From positions 2,666,001 through 2,730,000 of the forward strand of contig NZ_JAJOMY010000001.1 of NCBI RefSeq assembly GCF_024699945.1: a stretch of DNA of 64,000 nucleotides, read 5' to 3'. Made by a program: the position numbers and the translations under genes. This document shows positions 9,577 to 19,192 of this stretch, in pieces. Each line of letters begins with the position of its first letter. The stretch's first letter is position 1. The notes below the pieces were generated by a model that was not told where the DNA came from, did no database searches, and saw only the letters and a list, made by a program, of their open reading frames with translations. Source of the DNA: Phenylobacterium sp. J426. Its GTDB lineage: Bacteria; Pseudomonadota; Alphaproteobacteria; Caulobacterales; Caulobacteraceae.

Positions 9577-10374
9577 TGGGCGGGGACCGCTACGCCCGCT
9601 ACGTGCGGCTGAAGTTCGAGCGCCCGGCTGACGGCGTGCTGCGGATCGTCATGAGCAATCCCGGCAAGCTCAACGCCACCGATCAGCAGATGCACTGGGA
9701 GTTGGCCGAGATCTGGCGGACGATCGACGACGACCCCGAGGTGCGCTGCGCGATCCTGACCGGCGAGGGCGCCGCGTTCTCGGCCGGCGGCGACTTCGAG
9801 ATGATCCAGAAGATCGTCGACGACTTCGAGATGCGGGTCCGGATCCTCAAGGAGGCCCGGGACATCGTCTACAACGTGATCAATTGCTCGAAGCCGGTGG
9901 TCAGCGCGATGCGCGGGCCGGCGGTGGGGGGCGGGGCTGGTCTGCGGGCTGCTGGCTGACGTCTCGATCGTCACGCCCGAGGCCAAGATCATCGACGGCC
10001 ACACCCGGCTCGGCGTCGCGGCCGGCGATCATGCGGCGATCGTCTGGCCGCTGCTGTGCGGCATGGCCAAGGCCAAGTACTACCTGCTGACCTGCGATCC
10101 GCTGAGCGGCGCCGAGGCCGAGCGGATCGGGCTGGTGTCGCTGTGCGTGCCGGACGACGACCTCGACGCCAAGGCGCTGGAGGTGGCGACCAAGCTCGCC
10201 AACGGCGCCCAGCAGGCGATCCGCTGGACGAAGCTGTCGCTGAACAACTGGCTGCGGCAGGCCGGCCCGACCTTCGACGCCTCGGCGGCGCTCGAGATGC
10301 TCGGCTTCACCGGCCCCGAGGCAGCGGAAGGGCTCGCCTCGCACCGCGAGAAGCGGAAGCCGAAGTTCGTCTGA
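9576..10374 (+). CDS. Enoyl-CoA hydratase/isomerase family (frame broken near 9926)
   Basis: A ~265-residue crotonase-fold protein. Key pieces are [11 protein letters not shown] (oxyanion hole) and [18 protein letters not shown] (second oxyanion loop), then a C-terminal helical region ending in [10 protein letters not shown]. The frame is broken at a G6 run (9926-9931). Removing one G joins the halves exactly through the conserved glycine loop. It overlaps the SDR stop codon, so the two are translationally coupled. The catalytic Glu positions are not obvious, so hydratase versus isomerase or hydrolase is open. Confidence 0.87.
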
Positions 10375-10420
10375 GGTTTGCCGTCTGGCGTCCGGCTCGC
10401 CGCTGCGCAAAGGTGCCGGA

Positions 10421-11105
10421 GTGGCTGATGTCGAAGATGGGAAGCAGAGTGGGGCGGCCCTGCAGAGGGTGACCGACGGCCGTCTGAGCTGGCTGCACGT
10501 TCACCGCAGCGAGCGGCCCGCTGCAGCCGTCGGCGTGCTGCTGGGGGTGACCTGGGGCGCAAGCCTGTTTACGGGCGGAGCGGCGGCCTGGGGCGTGTCG
10601 GGGGGCCGCGCTGGCCGAGGGGCGGTGCTACACCCTCCTCAGCCATATGGTCAGCCATGCTGGGGTCGGCCATCTCGTCCTGAACGTCCTCGCCCTGGCC
10701 GCGCTCAGCCCGCGGCTGGTCCGAGGTCTTGGGACCGACCGCAGCGGCTGGCTTCGTTATGCCGCGGCGCTTGTCCCGAGCGGGCTCTGCGGCGCGGCGC
10801 TGTATCTGCTGCTCCATCCGACCGGCGCGGTCCCCATGGTCGGGGCATCCGGCGCGATCTTCGGCGTCTGGGGCGCTGCGGCGCGCCTGCCGCCGGACGG
10901 GGGCGATGTCCTTCCGATCCGCTCGCGACAGGTCGTGCTGGAGGTCCGCAGCGCCGTGCTCGCCAACCTCATCCTCCTTGTGCCCGTGACGCTGCTCGAT
11001 CTTGCCTTCGACATGACCGGCGGGCTGGCGTGGGAGGCTCACCTCGGCGGGTTCCTGTTCGGCCTGCTGGCGGCGCCGCACCTTGTTCGCCGGACCCCAT
11101 GCTGA
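10421..11105 (+). CDS. Rhomboid-family intramembrane serine protease (frame broken near 10600)
   Basis: Reads as a ~227-residue membrane protein. The rhomboid signatures are HAGVGHLVLN (HxxxN), the catalytic Ser in VGASGAIFG and the catalytic His in WEAHLGGFLFG. The first TM segment is VGVLLGVTWGASLF. The frame breaks at a G6 run (10600-10605). Removing one G gives SGAALAEGRCYTLLSHMVSH, the expected loop before the HxxxN helix. I chose GTG 10421, which has AAAGG upstream. The next gene overlaps its stop by seven bases. Rhomboids cut TM segments of partner proteins, and the substrate is unknown. Confidence 0.82.
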
Positions 11106-11851
11106 CCGACCCGCTGTTCTACGCGCTCGCGGTCCCGGCGGTGGTGATGATGGGCCTGGCCAAGGGCGGGTTCGCGGGCGTGGGCGCGGTGGCCATGCCG
11201 CTGCTGGCGCTGGTGATCTCGCCGGTGCAGGCCGCCGCCATCCTCCTGCCGATCCTGATCGTGCAGGACCTGGTCGGCGTCTGGGCCTTCCGCAAGACCT
11301 GGGATCGCGGCGTGCTGGCGGTGATGCTGCCGAGCGCGGCGGTGGGGATCTTCCTGGGCTACCTGCTGGCGGCGCAGGTGTCGGCGGTGGTGGTGCTGGC
11401 GGTGCTGGGCGCGATCTCGATCCTGTTCGCCGCCCACCGGCTGTGGAGCGCCCGGGGCGGCCGGGTGACCGCGCCGTCAAACGCGCCCTGGCCGGTGGGC
11501 GCGGCGCTGGGTGTCGCCTCGGGCTTCACCAGTCAGATCGCCCACGCGGGCCAGCCGCCGTTCCAGATGTGGGTGCTGCCCAAGAACCTCTCGCCCGCGA
11601 GCCTCGTGGGCACCACGGCGATCTTCTTCGCGGTGGTGAACTGGGTGAAGGTCCCCGCCTATGTCGCGCTCGGCCAATTCACGCGCGAGAACCTGGCGAC
11701 CTCGGCGGTGCTGGCACCGGTCGCCATCGCCTCGACCTTCGCCGGCGTCTGGCTGGTGCGGCGGGTGAAGCCCGACCGCTTCTATACGATCATCTATGTG
11801 CTGATGATCGTGGTCGGCGCCCAGCTCCTGTGGGAGGCCTGGCGGGCCTAG
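11099..11851 (+). CDS. TSUP-family (TauE/SafE) transporter
   Basis: A 250-residue polytopic membrane protein with about 7-8 hydrophobic segments. The repeated family motif is [21 protein letters not shown] in the first half and [22 protein letters not shown] in the second, typical of TauE/SafE proteins that export sulfite, sulfoacetate or other organic anions. The ATG at 11099 lies inside the rhomboid's last codons, giving an overlap of seven bases. The 3' end shares a CTAG with purU on the other strand. The substrate is not evident. The sulfate operon is 29 kb away, so a sulfur link is only a guess. Confidence 0.88.
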   Translation: MLTDPLFYALAVPAVVMMGLAKGGFAGVGAVAMPLLALVISPVQAAAILLPILIVQDLVGVWAFRKTWDRGVLAVMLPSAAVGIFLGYLLAAQVSAVVVLAVLGAISILFAAHRLWSARGGRVTAPSNAPWPVGAALGVASGFTSQIAHAGQPPFQMWVLPKNLSPASLVGTTAIFFAVVNWVKVPAYVALGQFTRENLATSAVLAPVAIASTFAGVWLVRRVKPDRFYTIIYVLMIVVGAQLLWEAWRA

Positions 11852-12690
11852 TCCGTGAACACCACCGTCTTGCGCCCGTTCAGCAGGACGCGGTCTTCCA
11901 GATGCCAGCGGACGGCGCGGGCCAGCACCCGGCGCTCGATGTCGCGACCCTTGCGGATCAGGTCGCGCGGATGGTCGCGGTGACTGATGCGCTCGACGTC
12001 CTGCTCGATGATCGGACCCTCGTCGAGATCGGCCGTGACATAATGGGCGGTGGCGCCGATCACCTTCACGCCGCGGGTGTGGGCCTGGTGGTAGGGCCGC
12101 GCGCCCTTGAAGCCCGGCAGGAACGAGTGGTGGATGTTGATGCAGCGCCCCTCGAGCTTGCCCGAAAGGTCGTCCGACAGGATCTGCATGTAGCGGGCGA
12201 GCACGACCAGCTCGGTGTCGGTCTCCTGGATCAGCTTCCAGAGCCGCGCCTCCTGCTGAGGCTTGGTCTCGGCGGTGATCGGCAGGTGGTGGAAGGCGAT
12301 GCCGTGCAGGTCGGTGTGCGGATAGGTCGACGCCGGGTGGTTGGAGACCACTGCGGTGATGTCCATCGGCAGTTCGCCCTGGCGCCAGCGCCAGATGAGG
12401 TCGGCCAGGCAGTGGTCCTGCTGGGAGGCGAGGATCATCACCCGGCGGCGCTCGCCGCGGGCCCGCATCTGCCAGGTCATGCTGTACTGCTCGCCCAGCG
12501 GGGCGAAGGCTGCGCGCCAGCCCTCGACGCCGGTGTCGCCCGGATCGAAGACGACGCGCATGAAGAACCGGCCGGTCTCCTCGTCGTCGAACTGTTGGGC
12601 GTCGAGGATGTTCGCGCCGCGCTCGAAGAGCAGGGCGGAAACCCGGGCCACGATGCCGGGTTGGTCGGGACAGGACAGCGTCAGGATCAT
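11848..12690 (-). CDS. purU: Formyltetrahydrofolate deformylase
   Basis: A 280-residue PurU. An N-terminal ACT domain ([19 protein letters not shown], residues 1-80) is followed by a formyltransferase-type domain. The catalytic Asn/His/Asp appear in [20 protein letters not shown] and [15 protein letters not shown]. PurU hydrolyses 10-formyl-THF to THF and formate, balancing one-carbon pools for purine synthesis. Full length agrees with the family. It lies convergent to the TSUP gene, sharing CTAG. Confidence 0.95.
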   Translation of the reverse strand: MILTLSCPDQPGIVARVSALLFERGANILDAQQFDDEETGRFFMRVVFDPGDTGVEGWRAAFAPLGEQYSMTWQMRARGERRRVMILASQQDHCLADLIWRWRQGELPMDITAVVSNHPASTYPHTDLHGIAFHHLPITAETKPQQEARLWKLIQETDTELVVLARYMQILSDDLSGKLEGRCINIHHSFLPGFKGARPYHQAHTRGVKVIGATAHYVTADLDEGPIIEQDVERISHRDHPRDLIRKGRDIERRVLARAVRWHLEDRVLLNGRKTVVFTD

Positions 12691-12776
12691 CGTGCGCGCG
12701 ACCTCGCAAGCGAACGCAAGGCGGTCAAGCTCGTTGAGCCGTTGCGGGTGCGGCGAGCAGGCTTAAGGTGGCGGGC

Positions 12777-13191
12777 ATGAGTTATGTGGAAGGCCGCTTC
12801 TCGGATCCCCGGAGCAAGCGCTGGGCGCTGACCGTCCTGGCGCTCCTGACCCTCGGCAGTTTCCTGCACGGCATGTTCCGGGACGTGGAGTTCCGTCCGC
12901 CCTGGGCGTCACGCCTTGTCGCCGCGCCGCAGCCCGCTGCGCCCCTGCCGCCTACGCCCCAGCCGGCCCCGGATACGGCTACCCAGGCGCCGGATCCGAA
13001 GGCTGAAGCGCCGGTCGCGGACGCTGGTGACGCGGGCGCCGGCGCCCGCCCCGAAGGCCCAGTCTGCGGAACCGGTCGCGCCGCCGCCGGTGGAGCCCGC
13101 TCCGCCGGCGATCGTTGTCGCGCCCGCGACGCCGGGCCCGGCCCCTGAACCGGCGCCCGCGGTGACCCCGCCGGAGGACCCGCCCACCTGA
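12777..13191 (+). CDS. Membrane-anchored Pro/Ala-rich protein (probable frameshift)
   Basis: A short protein with one N-terminal TM segment (RWALTVLALLTLGSFLHGMF, about residues 15-34) followed by a low-complexity Pro/Ala/Glu tail. It is probably an envelope-spanning linker of TonB/TolA-like character, without a recognisable C-terminal domain. ATG 12777 has AAGGTGG upstream. Read straight it ends at 13148 (123 residues) with an Arg/Gly-rich tail. One extra base in GGGCGCC at 13034-13040 (or GGCGCCC at 13041-13047) would instead continue the Pro/Ala pattern to 13191 (137 residues). I prefer the latter, but both are possible. Confidence 0.55.
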
Positions 13192-13236
13192 GGCCTATCG
13201 ACCGCCGCGTCGATAGCGGCTAGGCCTGCGCCGGCC

Positions 13237-13322
13237 GGGGACATGGCGGAACTGGTAGACGCAAGCGACTTAAAATCGCTCGGGCCTCGCCCGTCTGGGT
13301 TCGATTCCCAGTGTCCCCACCA
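13237..13322 (+). tRNA. tRNA-Leu (anticodon TAA)
   Basis: An 86-base tRNA including an encoded CCA end. The acceptor stem GGGGACA (13237-13243) pairs with TGTCCCC (13312-13318), followed by discriminator A and CCA. The anticodon stem AGCGA/TCGCT encloses the loop CTTAAAA, giving anticodon TAA. A long variable arm and the T-arm GGGTTCGATTCCC are present. The class II form and anticodon give leucine. Confidence 0.97.
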
Positions 13323-13325
13323 CCT

Positions 13326-14684
13326 TCAGATCAGATCGCCGAGCCGCCGCAGCGCCGCCTCGAGCGCGCTGCGCCGCGCCGCCGCGCCGAGCGAGATGCG
13401 CACGCCGTTCGGCGCGTCCGGCGAAATCGCAAACGCCTGGCTGGTGATGAGGGAGAGGCCTCGATCCTGGGCCGCCCGTCGCAGACGGTCGGCGGAGGCG
13501 CCGGCCGGCAGCGGCAGCCAGACGTGCGGGCTCTCGGGGGCGCCGATCGCGGACGGCGCGGCCTCGGCGGCGAGGGCGCGACGGGCGATGGCCTCGGCCC
13601 GCACCGCCGCGAGCAGGGCGTCGGCGGTCCCCTCGCGGATCCAGGTTGTGGCGACCGCGGCCATCAGGGGCGCCGTCATCAGGGCGGTCGCCCGCAACGT
13701 ATCCACCAGCCGGGCGGCTTTCGCAGGCGGGGCGGCGACATAGGCGATGCGCAAGCCGGGGGTCAGGCACTTCGCCAGGGTGCCGACATGGAACGTCCAC
13801 TCAGGCGCGAGCGCTGCCAGGGCCGGCGAAGGGTCTGCGCGAAGGCGGCTGTAGGGGTCGTCTTCGACGATCCACACCCCTGCTGCGGCGCAGATGCGGG
13901 CCACGTCGGCGCGCCGACTGACGCCCATCGTCGTCGCGGTCGGATTCTGCATCGTCGGGACCAGGTAGACCGCCGCGGGACGGGCGGTCCGGCAGAGGCG
14001 CTCCAGGGCCTCGGGGCGTGGCCCCTCTTCGTCCGCCGGGCAGGGCAGGAGGTTCAGGCCGAGCTGCGCTGCGAGGCTGCGGAAGCCTGGATAGGTCAGA
14101 GCCTCGGCGACGATGGCGTCGCCCGGCCGCGCGATGCTGCCGAGGACCGCGGCGAGGGCCGCCTGGGCTCCGGGCGCGACGAGGATGCGGTCGGGAGCGA
14201 CCTCGCCGACATGCGGCGCCAGCCATTGCGCGCCGGCGATCCGCTGGCCCAGCGCGCCCGCTCCGGGGTGGTAGGCCATCAGCGTCGCGGCGTCGGTGCG
14301 CTGGAGCAGCGCCGCCGAGGTGTCATGCAGCAGCCGCCCGAGCGACAGTCCCAGAGGCGGGGGCGGGAGGTTCATGGAGAGGTCGACCGCGCCGCCCTCC
14401 TCCTCCTGGCGGTGGGCCCGGACATAGGTGCCCCGGCCGACCGTGCCTTCCACAAGCCCGCGGTCGCGGGCGGCGGCATAGGCCCGCGTGACGGTCGTCA
14501 GGTCCACGCTCAGCTGTTCGGCGACGGTCCGCTGCGGCGGCAGGCGGTCGCCCGGCTGCAGCTCGCCGTCGCGGATCGCCTCGGCCAGCGCGGCCAGTAT
14601 GGCTTGATATAGGGGGCCTTCGCGCCGCACCCGACCTAGCCAGGTGGTGGCGATCCTGTCGGCGGCGACGCTTGCTTTCGGCAT
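13326..14684 (-). CDS. MocR-family regulator (GntR winged helix + aminotransferase-like domain)
   Basis: A ~452-residue protein. A GntR-type winged helix comes first (ALAEAIRDGELQPGDRLPPQ... TVTRAYAAARDRGLVEG, about residues 20-85). A fold-type I aminotransferase domain follows, with MQNPTATTMG, VEDDPYSRLR and the PLP lysine in GTLAKCLTPGLRIAYV. MocR proteins usually bind PLP and control vitamin B6, amino-acid or transport genes rather than acting as enzymes. I chose ATG 14684 rather than ATG 14699 because the latter would put the start inside the operator at 14689-14740. It is divergent from the DUF983 gene, the likely target along with itself. Confidence 0.92.
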   Translation of the reverse strand: MPKASVAADRIATTWLGRVRREGPLYQAILAALAEAIRDGELQPGDRLPPQRTVAEQLSVDLTTVTRAYAAARDRGLVEGTVGRGTYVRAHRQEEEGGAVDLSMNLPPPPLGLSLGRLLHDTSAALLQRTDAATLMAYHPGAGALGQRIAGAQWLAPHVGEVAPDRILVAPGAQAALAAVLGSIARPGDAIVAEALTYPGFRSLAAQLGLNLLPCPADEEGPRPEALERLCRTARPAAVYLVPTMQNPTATTMGVSRRADVARICAAAGVWIVEDDPYSRLRADPSPALAALAPEWTFHVGTLAKCLTPGLRIAYVAAPPAKAARLVDTLRATALMTAPLMAAVATTWIREGTADALLAAVRAEAIARRALAAEAAPSAIGAPESPHVWLPLPAGASADRLRRAAQDRGLSLITSQAFAISPDAPNGVRISLGAAARRSALEAALRRLGDLI

Positions 14685-14688
14685 GGGC

Positions 14689-14740
14689 GATCCATACATT
14701 ATTCGGCGATTGTATGGATCGCAACGTCGATTGTATGGAG
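14689..14740. promoter_or_regulatory. Three-site operator between the MocR gene and DUF983 gene
   Basis: GATCCATACA (14689-14698) and TGTATGGATC (14711-14720) are perfect inverted repeats, about 22 bases apart centre to centre. TTGTATGGA occurs again as a direct repeat at 14710 and 14731, a 21-base offset (two helical turns). MocR/GabR-type regulators are known to bind direct or inverted repeats of ATAC-type half-sites in divergent promoters. The array covers the 5' leader of both genes, so autoregulation is likely. Confidence 0.65.
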
Positions 14741-14749
14741 AGCCGTCCG

Positions 14750-15166
14750 GTGACCCAGTTCAACACGCCGTCCACCCTGGTTGCGGGCCTGCGCTGCCGC
14801 TGCCCGCGCTGCGGCGAGGGCAAGGTGTTCCAGGGCTTCCTGACCGTCGCGCCCGAGTGCGAGGTCTGCGGCCTTGATTTCAGCTTCGCCGATCCCGCCG
14901 ACGGTCCGGCCTTCTTCGTGATGAGCGGCGTGGCCATCGTGGTGACGACGTTCTGGGCGATCTGGGCGGTGATGGCCCAGCCGCCGATCTGGGCGCAGTT
15001 CGCCGTCGTCTTTCCCGCGCTGATCGGCGGCTGCCTGGGCGCGCTCCGGCCGGTGAAGGCCTGGCTGGTCGCCGAGCAATACGTCCACAAGGCGGCCGAG
15101 GCCCAGTGGTCGAGCCTGGGCGCGCACGGCAAGGCGCCGAAGGGCTACAAGCCCAACGGCCGCTGA
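14750..15166 (+). CDS. DUF983 membrane protein with zinc-ribbon-like motif
   Basis: A ~138-residue protein. The N-terminus has two CxxC pairs (CRCPRCGEGKVF and CEVCGLDF), probably binding a metal, followed by two TM segments (VMSGVAIVVTTFWAIWAVMA and a second ending in CLGAL). This is the DUF983 pattern, function unknown. I chose GTG 14750 because GGAG (14737-14740) is correctly spaced and the protein then starts TQFNTPSTLVAGLRCRC, as in relatives. ATG codons at 14714 and 14735 lie within the operator. Confidence 0.82.
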   Translation: MTQFNTPSTLVAGLRCRCPRCGEGKVFQGFLTVAPECEVCGLDFSFADPADGPAFFVMSGVAIVVTTFWAIWAVMAQPPIWAQFAVVFPALIGGCLGALRPVKAWLVAEQYVHKAAEAQWSSLGAHGKAPKGYKPNGR

Positions 15167-15169
15167 GGC

Positions 15170-15670
15170 TCAGTCCTCGCCCGGGATGTCGATCAGTTCG
15201 ATGTCGAAGAGGAGCGCGCTGCCGTTCGGGATCGGATCGCGGTTGCGGTTTCCGTAGCCGAGGTCGGCGGGGATGGCGAACAGCCAGCGCTCGCCCTTGC
15301 GCATCATCGGCACGCCTTCCTGCCAGCCCTTGATCAGCCGGCCGAGCGGGAAGGTGGCGGGCTCGCCGCGATCGCGGGAGCTGTCGAACTTGCGCCCGTC
15401 GATGAACGTGCCGGTGTAATGGATGGTGACCGTGGCACCGGGCGCGGGCTTCGGCGCGGACTTCGGCGCGCGCCGGACGACCTTGTATTGGAGGCCGCTC
15501 TCCGCGGTCTTCCAGCCCGGCTGGCGCGCATTCCAGGCCAGGTAGGCCGCTTGGCCCTGTTCCCAGCGGACTTGCGGATCGGCGGACGGCGCGGGCGGCG
15601 GTCCGGACGGCGCCGTGGCGCAGGCCGCGAGCAACAGGCATCCCATGACTGCGGCGCTCAAGCGGATCAT
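15170..15670 (-). CDS. FKBP-type peptidyl-prolyl isomerase, lipoprotein
   Basis: A 166-residue protein. The first ~17 residues are a lipoprotein signal ending in LLAAC. A linker is followed by an FKBP domain with VTIHYTGTFIDGRKFDSS, FPLGRLIKGWQEGVPMM and the final LLFDIELIDI strand. FKBPs speed folding by cis-trans isomerisation of X-Pro bonds, and this one should act in the periplasm attached to a membrane. It lies convergent to the DUF983 gene with only three bases between the stops, and divergent from the propeller-amidohydrolase. Confidence 0.92.
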   Translation of the reverse strand: MIRLSAAVMGCLLLAACATAPSGPPPAPSADPQVRWEQGQAAYLAWNARQPGWKTAESGLQYKVVRRAPKSAPKPAPGATVTIHYTGTFIDGRKFDSSRDRGEPATFPLGRLIKGWQEGVPMMRKGERWLFAIPADLGYGNRNRDPIPNGSALLFDIELIDIPGED

Positions 15671-15774
15671 TCTTCCCCGACTCCCCTCGTCTTGAGCGAA
15701 CACCGTCGTGTTTACGGCCGTTGCGCGCAAGGCCCGGCTTGATACCAATGACGCCGCCATAAGAGGGGGCGTCC

Positions 15775-18700
15775 ATGAAGTCCAAGCTTGCGTTGTTCGT
15801 CGCGGCCTCGATCGCGGCTCTGCCGGCGGCGGCCCAGCAGCCCGTCCAGCCCACTCCGCCGGTCCAGGCGACGCAGGGGCCTGAGGACCAGGCGATCAAT
15901 CCGGCCGCCGGGCGCGATCTCCCCCGCCACGAGCGGCGCCGCCGCTTCAGCCCCGTCCGGCGACGGCAAGGCCGCCAAGTGGGACGTGAACAATCCGCCG
16001 ACCGTCGGTCAGCTCCGGCAGATCCCGATCGCGGTGGACGAGGGCACGTGGATGGACCTGGACGTCAGCCCCGACGGCCGGAGCATCGCCTTCGCCCTGC
16101 TGGGCGACATCTATGTCATGCCGATTACGGGCGGAACGCCGACGCGGATCGCCGAGGGACTGGCCTGGGAGGTGCAGCCGCGGTTTTCGCCGGACGGGCG
16201 GCGCATCGCCTTCACCTCGGACCGCGGGGGGCGGCGACAACATCTGGGTCATGAACGCCGACGGCTCGGACAAGCGTCAGGTGACCAAGGAGGAGTTCCG
16301 GCTGCTGAACCAGCCGAGCTGGAGCCCCGACGGCCGCTTCATCGCGGCGAAGAAGCACTTCACGACGGGACGCTCGCTGGGCACCGGAGAGGTGTGGCTG
16401 TATCACGTCTCGGGCGGGGGCGGCGTGCCGCTGGTCAAGCGGCCCAACGAGCAGCACCAGAAGGAACTGGGCGAGCCGACCTTCGCCCCCCGACGGCAAG
16501 GCGATCTATTTCAGCCGCAACATCACGCCGGGGCCGATCTTCGAATACGCCCAGGACTCCAACACCGACCTCTTCAACATCGAGCGCTACGAGCTCGCCA
16601 CGGGCGAGACCTCCACGGCGGTGGCGGGCGCCGGCGGCGCCGTGCGGCCGCAGCCCTCGCCGGACGGCAAGAGCATCGCCTTTGTCCGTCGTGAACGCAC
16701 CAGGTCGGGGCTCTATGTGAAGGACCTGACGTCCGGCGTGGAACGTCGCATCTACGCCGACCTGGACCCCGACATGCAGGAGACCTGGGCGGTCGTCGGC
16801 ATCTATCCGAACCTTGCCTGGACCCCGGACTCCAAGAGCCTGGTCTTCTGGGCCGGTGGCAAGATCCGCCGGGTGAACGCCGACGGCTCGAATGCGCAGG
16901 TGATCCCGTTCCGGGTCAGCGACAGCCGCACGGTGATCTCGGCGCCGCACCCGAAGATCCCGGTGGCGCCGGACCGCTTCACGACGAAGATGACCCGCTT
17001 CGCCGCCGTCTCTCCCGATGGCCGCCAGGTGGTCTACGAAAGCCTTGGCAAGCTCTATGTGAAGCCCATGGCCGGCGGCGCGGCGAAGCGCCTGACGCGC
17101 ACGAACGACGACAGTCTCGAACTGTGGCCGGCCTGGTCCCGGGACGGGCGCACCATCGCCTTCGTGAGCTGGACCGACCAGGGCCTGGGTCGGATCAAGA
17201 CCGTCGCCGCCACGGGAGGCGCGTCCAGGGACGTGACGAGCCAGCCCGGCCATTACGCGCGGCCGCAGTTCTCGCCGGACGGCGGGACCCTCGTCTTCGA
17301 GAAGAACGAGGGCGGCTTCCTCACCTCGCGCGCCTGGTCGGAGAACCCCGGCGTCTATCGCGTGGCCGCGAGCGGAGGGCCGATCGAGCGCGTGGCCCGC
17401 GACATGGGCTCGCCGCACTTCGGGGCCGCCAGCGACCGGGTGTTCATGGTGGGCTCGGAGAAGGGCAAGCAGCAACTCGTCTCCACCAACCTCGACGGCG
17501 AGGCCAGGCGGGTCCACGCCCAGGGCGAGCTGGTGAACGACTACATGGTCTCGCCCGACGGACAGCACTTCGCCTTCCGGCAGAACTACGAAGTGAACGT
17601 CATGCCGCTGATGCCGGGCAGCCAGGAGGTGGCGGTCGACATCAAGGGCGGGCCGATGCCCGTCACCAAGGCGAGCTCGGGCGGCGCCCAGTGGATGCAT
17701 TGGTCGCGGAACGGCGGGCAATTGCACTGGAGCATGGGGCCGACCGTCTACACGGTCGCGACGCCGACGCTCTTCCGCACGGCTCCGGCCGGCGAGGACG
17801 CGCCGAAGTTCGAGCCCCCGACCTCGGGCGTGTCGCTGGCGACCGAGGTGGCGGCGGTGAAGCCGACCGGGACCGTCGCGCTGACCGGCGCGCGGATCGT
17901 CACTATGGCCCGCGAGGACGGCGGGATCATCGAGGATGGTGTCGTCGTCATTCGCGGCGACCGCATCGCCGCCGTCGGCCGCCGAGGGGAGGTGCAGGTC
18001 CCGGCGGGCGCGAAGACCGTCGACGTCAGCGGGAAGACCATCATCCCAGGGCTGGTCGACGCCCATGCCCACGGCCCCTACGGCGTGGACGAACTGGTGC
18101 CGCAGCAGAACTGGTCGCTGATGGTGAACCTCGCACTCGGCACGACCACCATCCATGACCCCTCGAGCCGTGCGGCCGAGGTGTTCGCCGCCCAGGAGCT
18201 GCAGCGTGCGGGCCGGATCGTCGGTCCCCGGATCTTCTCGACCGGCGAGGTGGTCTATGGGGCCAAGTCGCCGCGCAACTACGCCGACATCAACAGCCTG
18301 GACGACGCGCTGGCCCATGTGCGGCGCCTCAAGGCCCAGGGCGCGCACAGCGTGAAGAACTACAACCAGCCGCGCCGCGACCAGCGGATGCTGGTGGTGG
18401 AGGCGGCGCGCCGCGAGAACATGCAGGTGGTGGCCGAGGGCGGGGCCCTGTTCGGCCAGGACATGACCATCGTCGCCGACGGCAATTCGACCCTCGAGCA
18501 CAACATCCCGCAGATGCGCCTCTACGAGGACGTCCTGAGCTACATGGGCCAGGCCGACACGGAGTACACGCCCACGCTGGTGGTGACCTTCGGCGGCTTG
18601 GCGGGCGACCCCTACTGGCGGGCGCACACGGATGTGTTCAGCCAGCCGGTGGTGGCGGCCAACACGCCACCGGCTCAGCTCGCGGCCGAGACCGTGCGCC

Positions 18701-19108
18701 GGCCGATCGCGCCGGAAGGCGACTACGTCGACGACGACAGCGCCCGGGAGGCCCACAAGCTGGCCAAGCGCGGTGTGCTGGTCTCCATCGGCGCGCATGG
18801 GCAGCAGGCCGGGATCGGCCCCCCACTGGGAGCTCTGGTCGTTCGTCCGCGGCGGGATGAGCCCCGTCGAGGCGCTGCGGGCCGGCACGATCGTGCCGGC
18901 GCAGTCGCTCGGCATGGACGCCGACATCGGATCGCTCGAGGCCGGCAAGCTGGCCGACTTGGTGGTGCTGGACGCCGACCCGACGGCCGACATCCGCAAC
19001 TCCGAGAAGGTTCACCGGGTGATGGTGGGCGGCCGGATGTACGATCCGCTGTCCATGAACGAGGTCGTGACGGGCGAGAAGGCGCGCGCGCCGTACTGGT
19101 GGGAGTGA
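15775..19108 (+). CDS. Secreted PD40 propeller-amidohydrolase fusion (four frame breaks)
   Basis: Reads as ~1109 residues with an N-terminal signal peptide (ALFVAASIAALPAAAQQ). The first ~690 residues are repeated TolB/PD40 blades, for example DVSPDGRSIAFALLGD, RFSPDGRRIAFTSDRG and SWSPDGRFIA. The C-terminal ~400 residues are an amidohydrolase with VDAHAHGPYG (HxH metal pair), further His near HGQQAGIGPHWE and a final LEAGKLADLVVLDADP. Fusions of this type are known and may act on peptides or other cyclic amides. Breaks lie at 15910-15912, 16226-16231 (G6), 16486-16491 (C6) and 18819-18824 (C6). Each is repaired by removing one base. Confidence 0.88.
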
Positions 19109-19192
19109 GCTGAAATAAGCCTGCAAGCTTCCGCGCCCATCACTTCGCGCGGGCCGCCATACCGCAAACGGCGCCCGCGAGAGGAGACGGAT

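Noticed and set aside
10413..10470. tRNA-like 5' half (GTGCCGGAGTGGCTGATG)
   Set aside because: Acceptor, anticodon and T-arms do not complete. The bases fit the start region of the rhomboid gene.
16435..18999. An 854-codon minus-strand frame over the propeller-amidohydrolase
   Set aside because: No family features, His/Arg/Asp-rich composition, and it overlaps a gene with intact homology. Judged antisense shadow.
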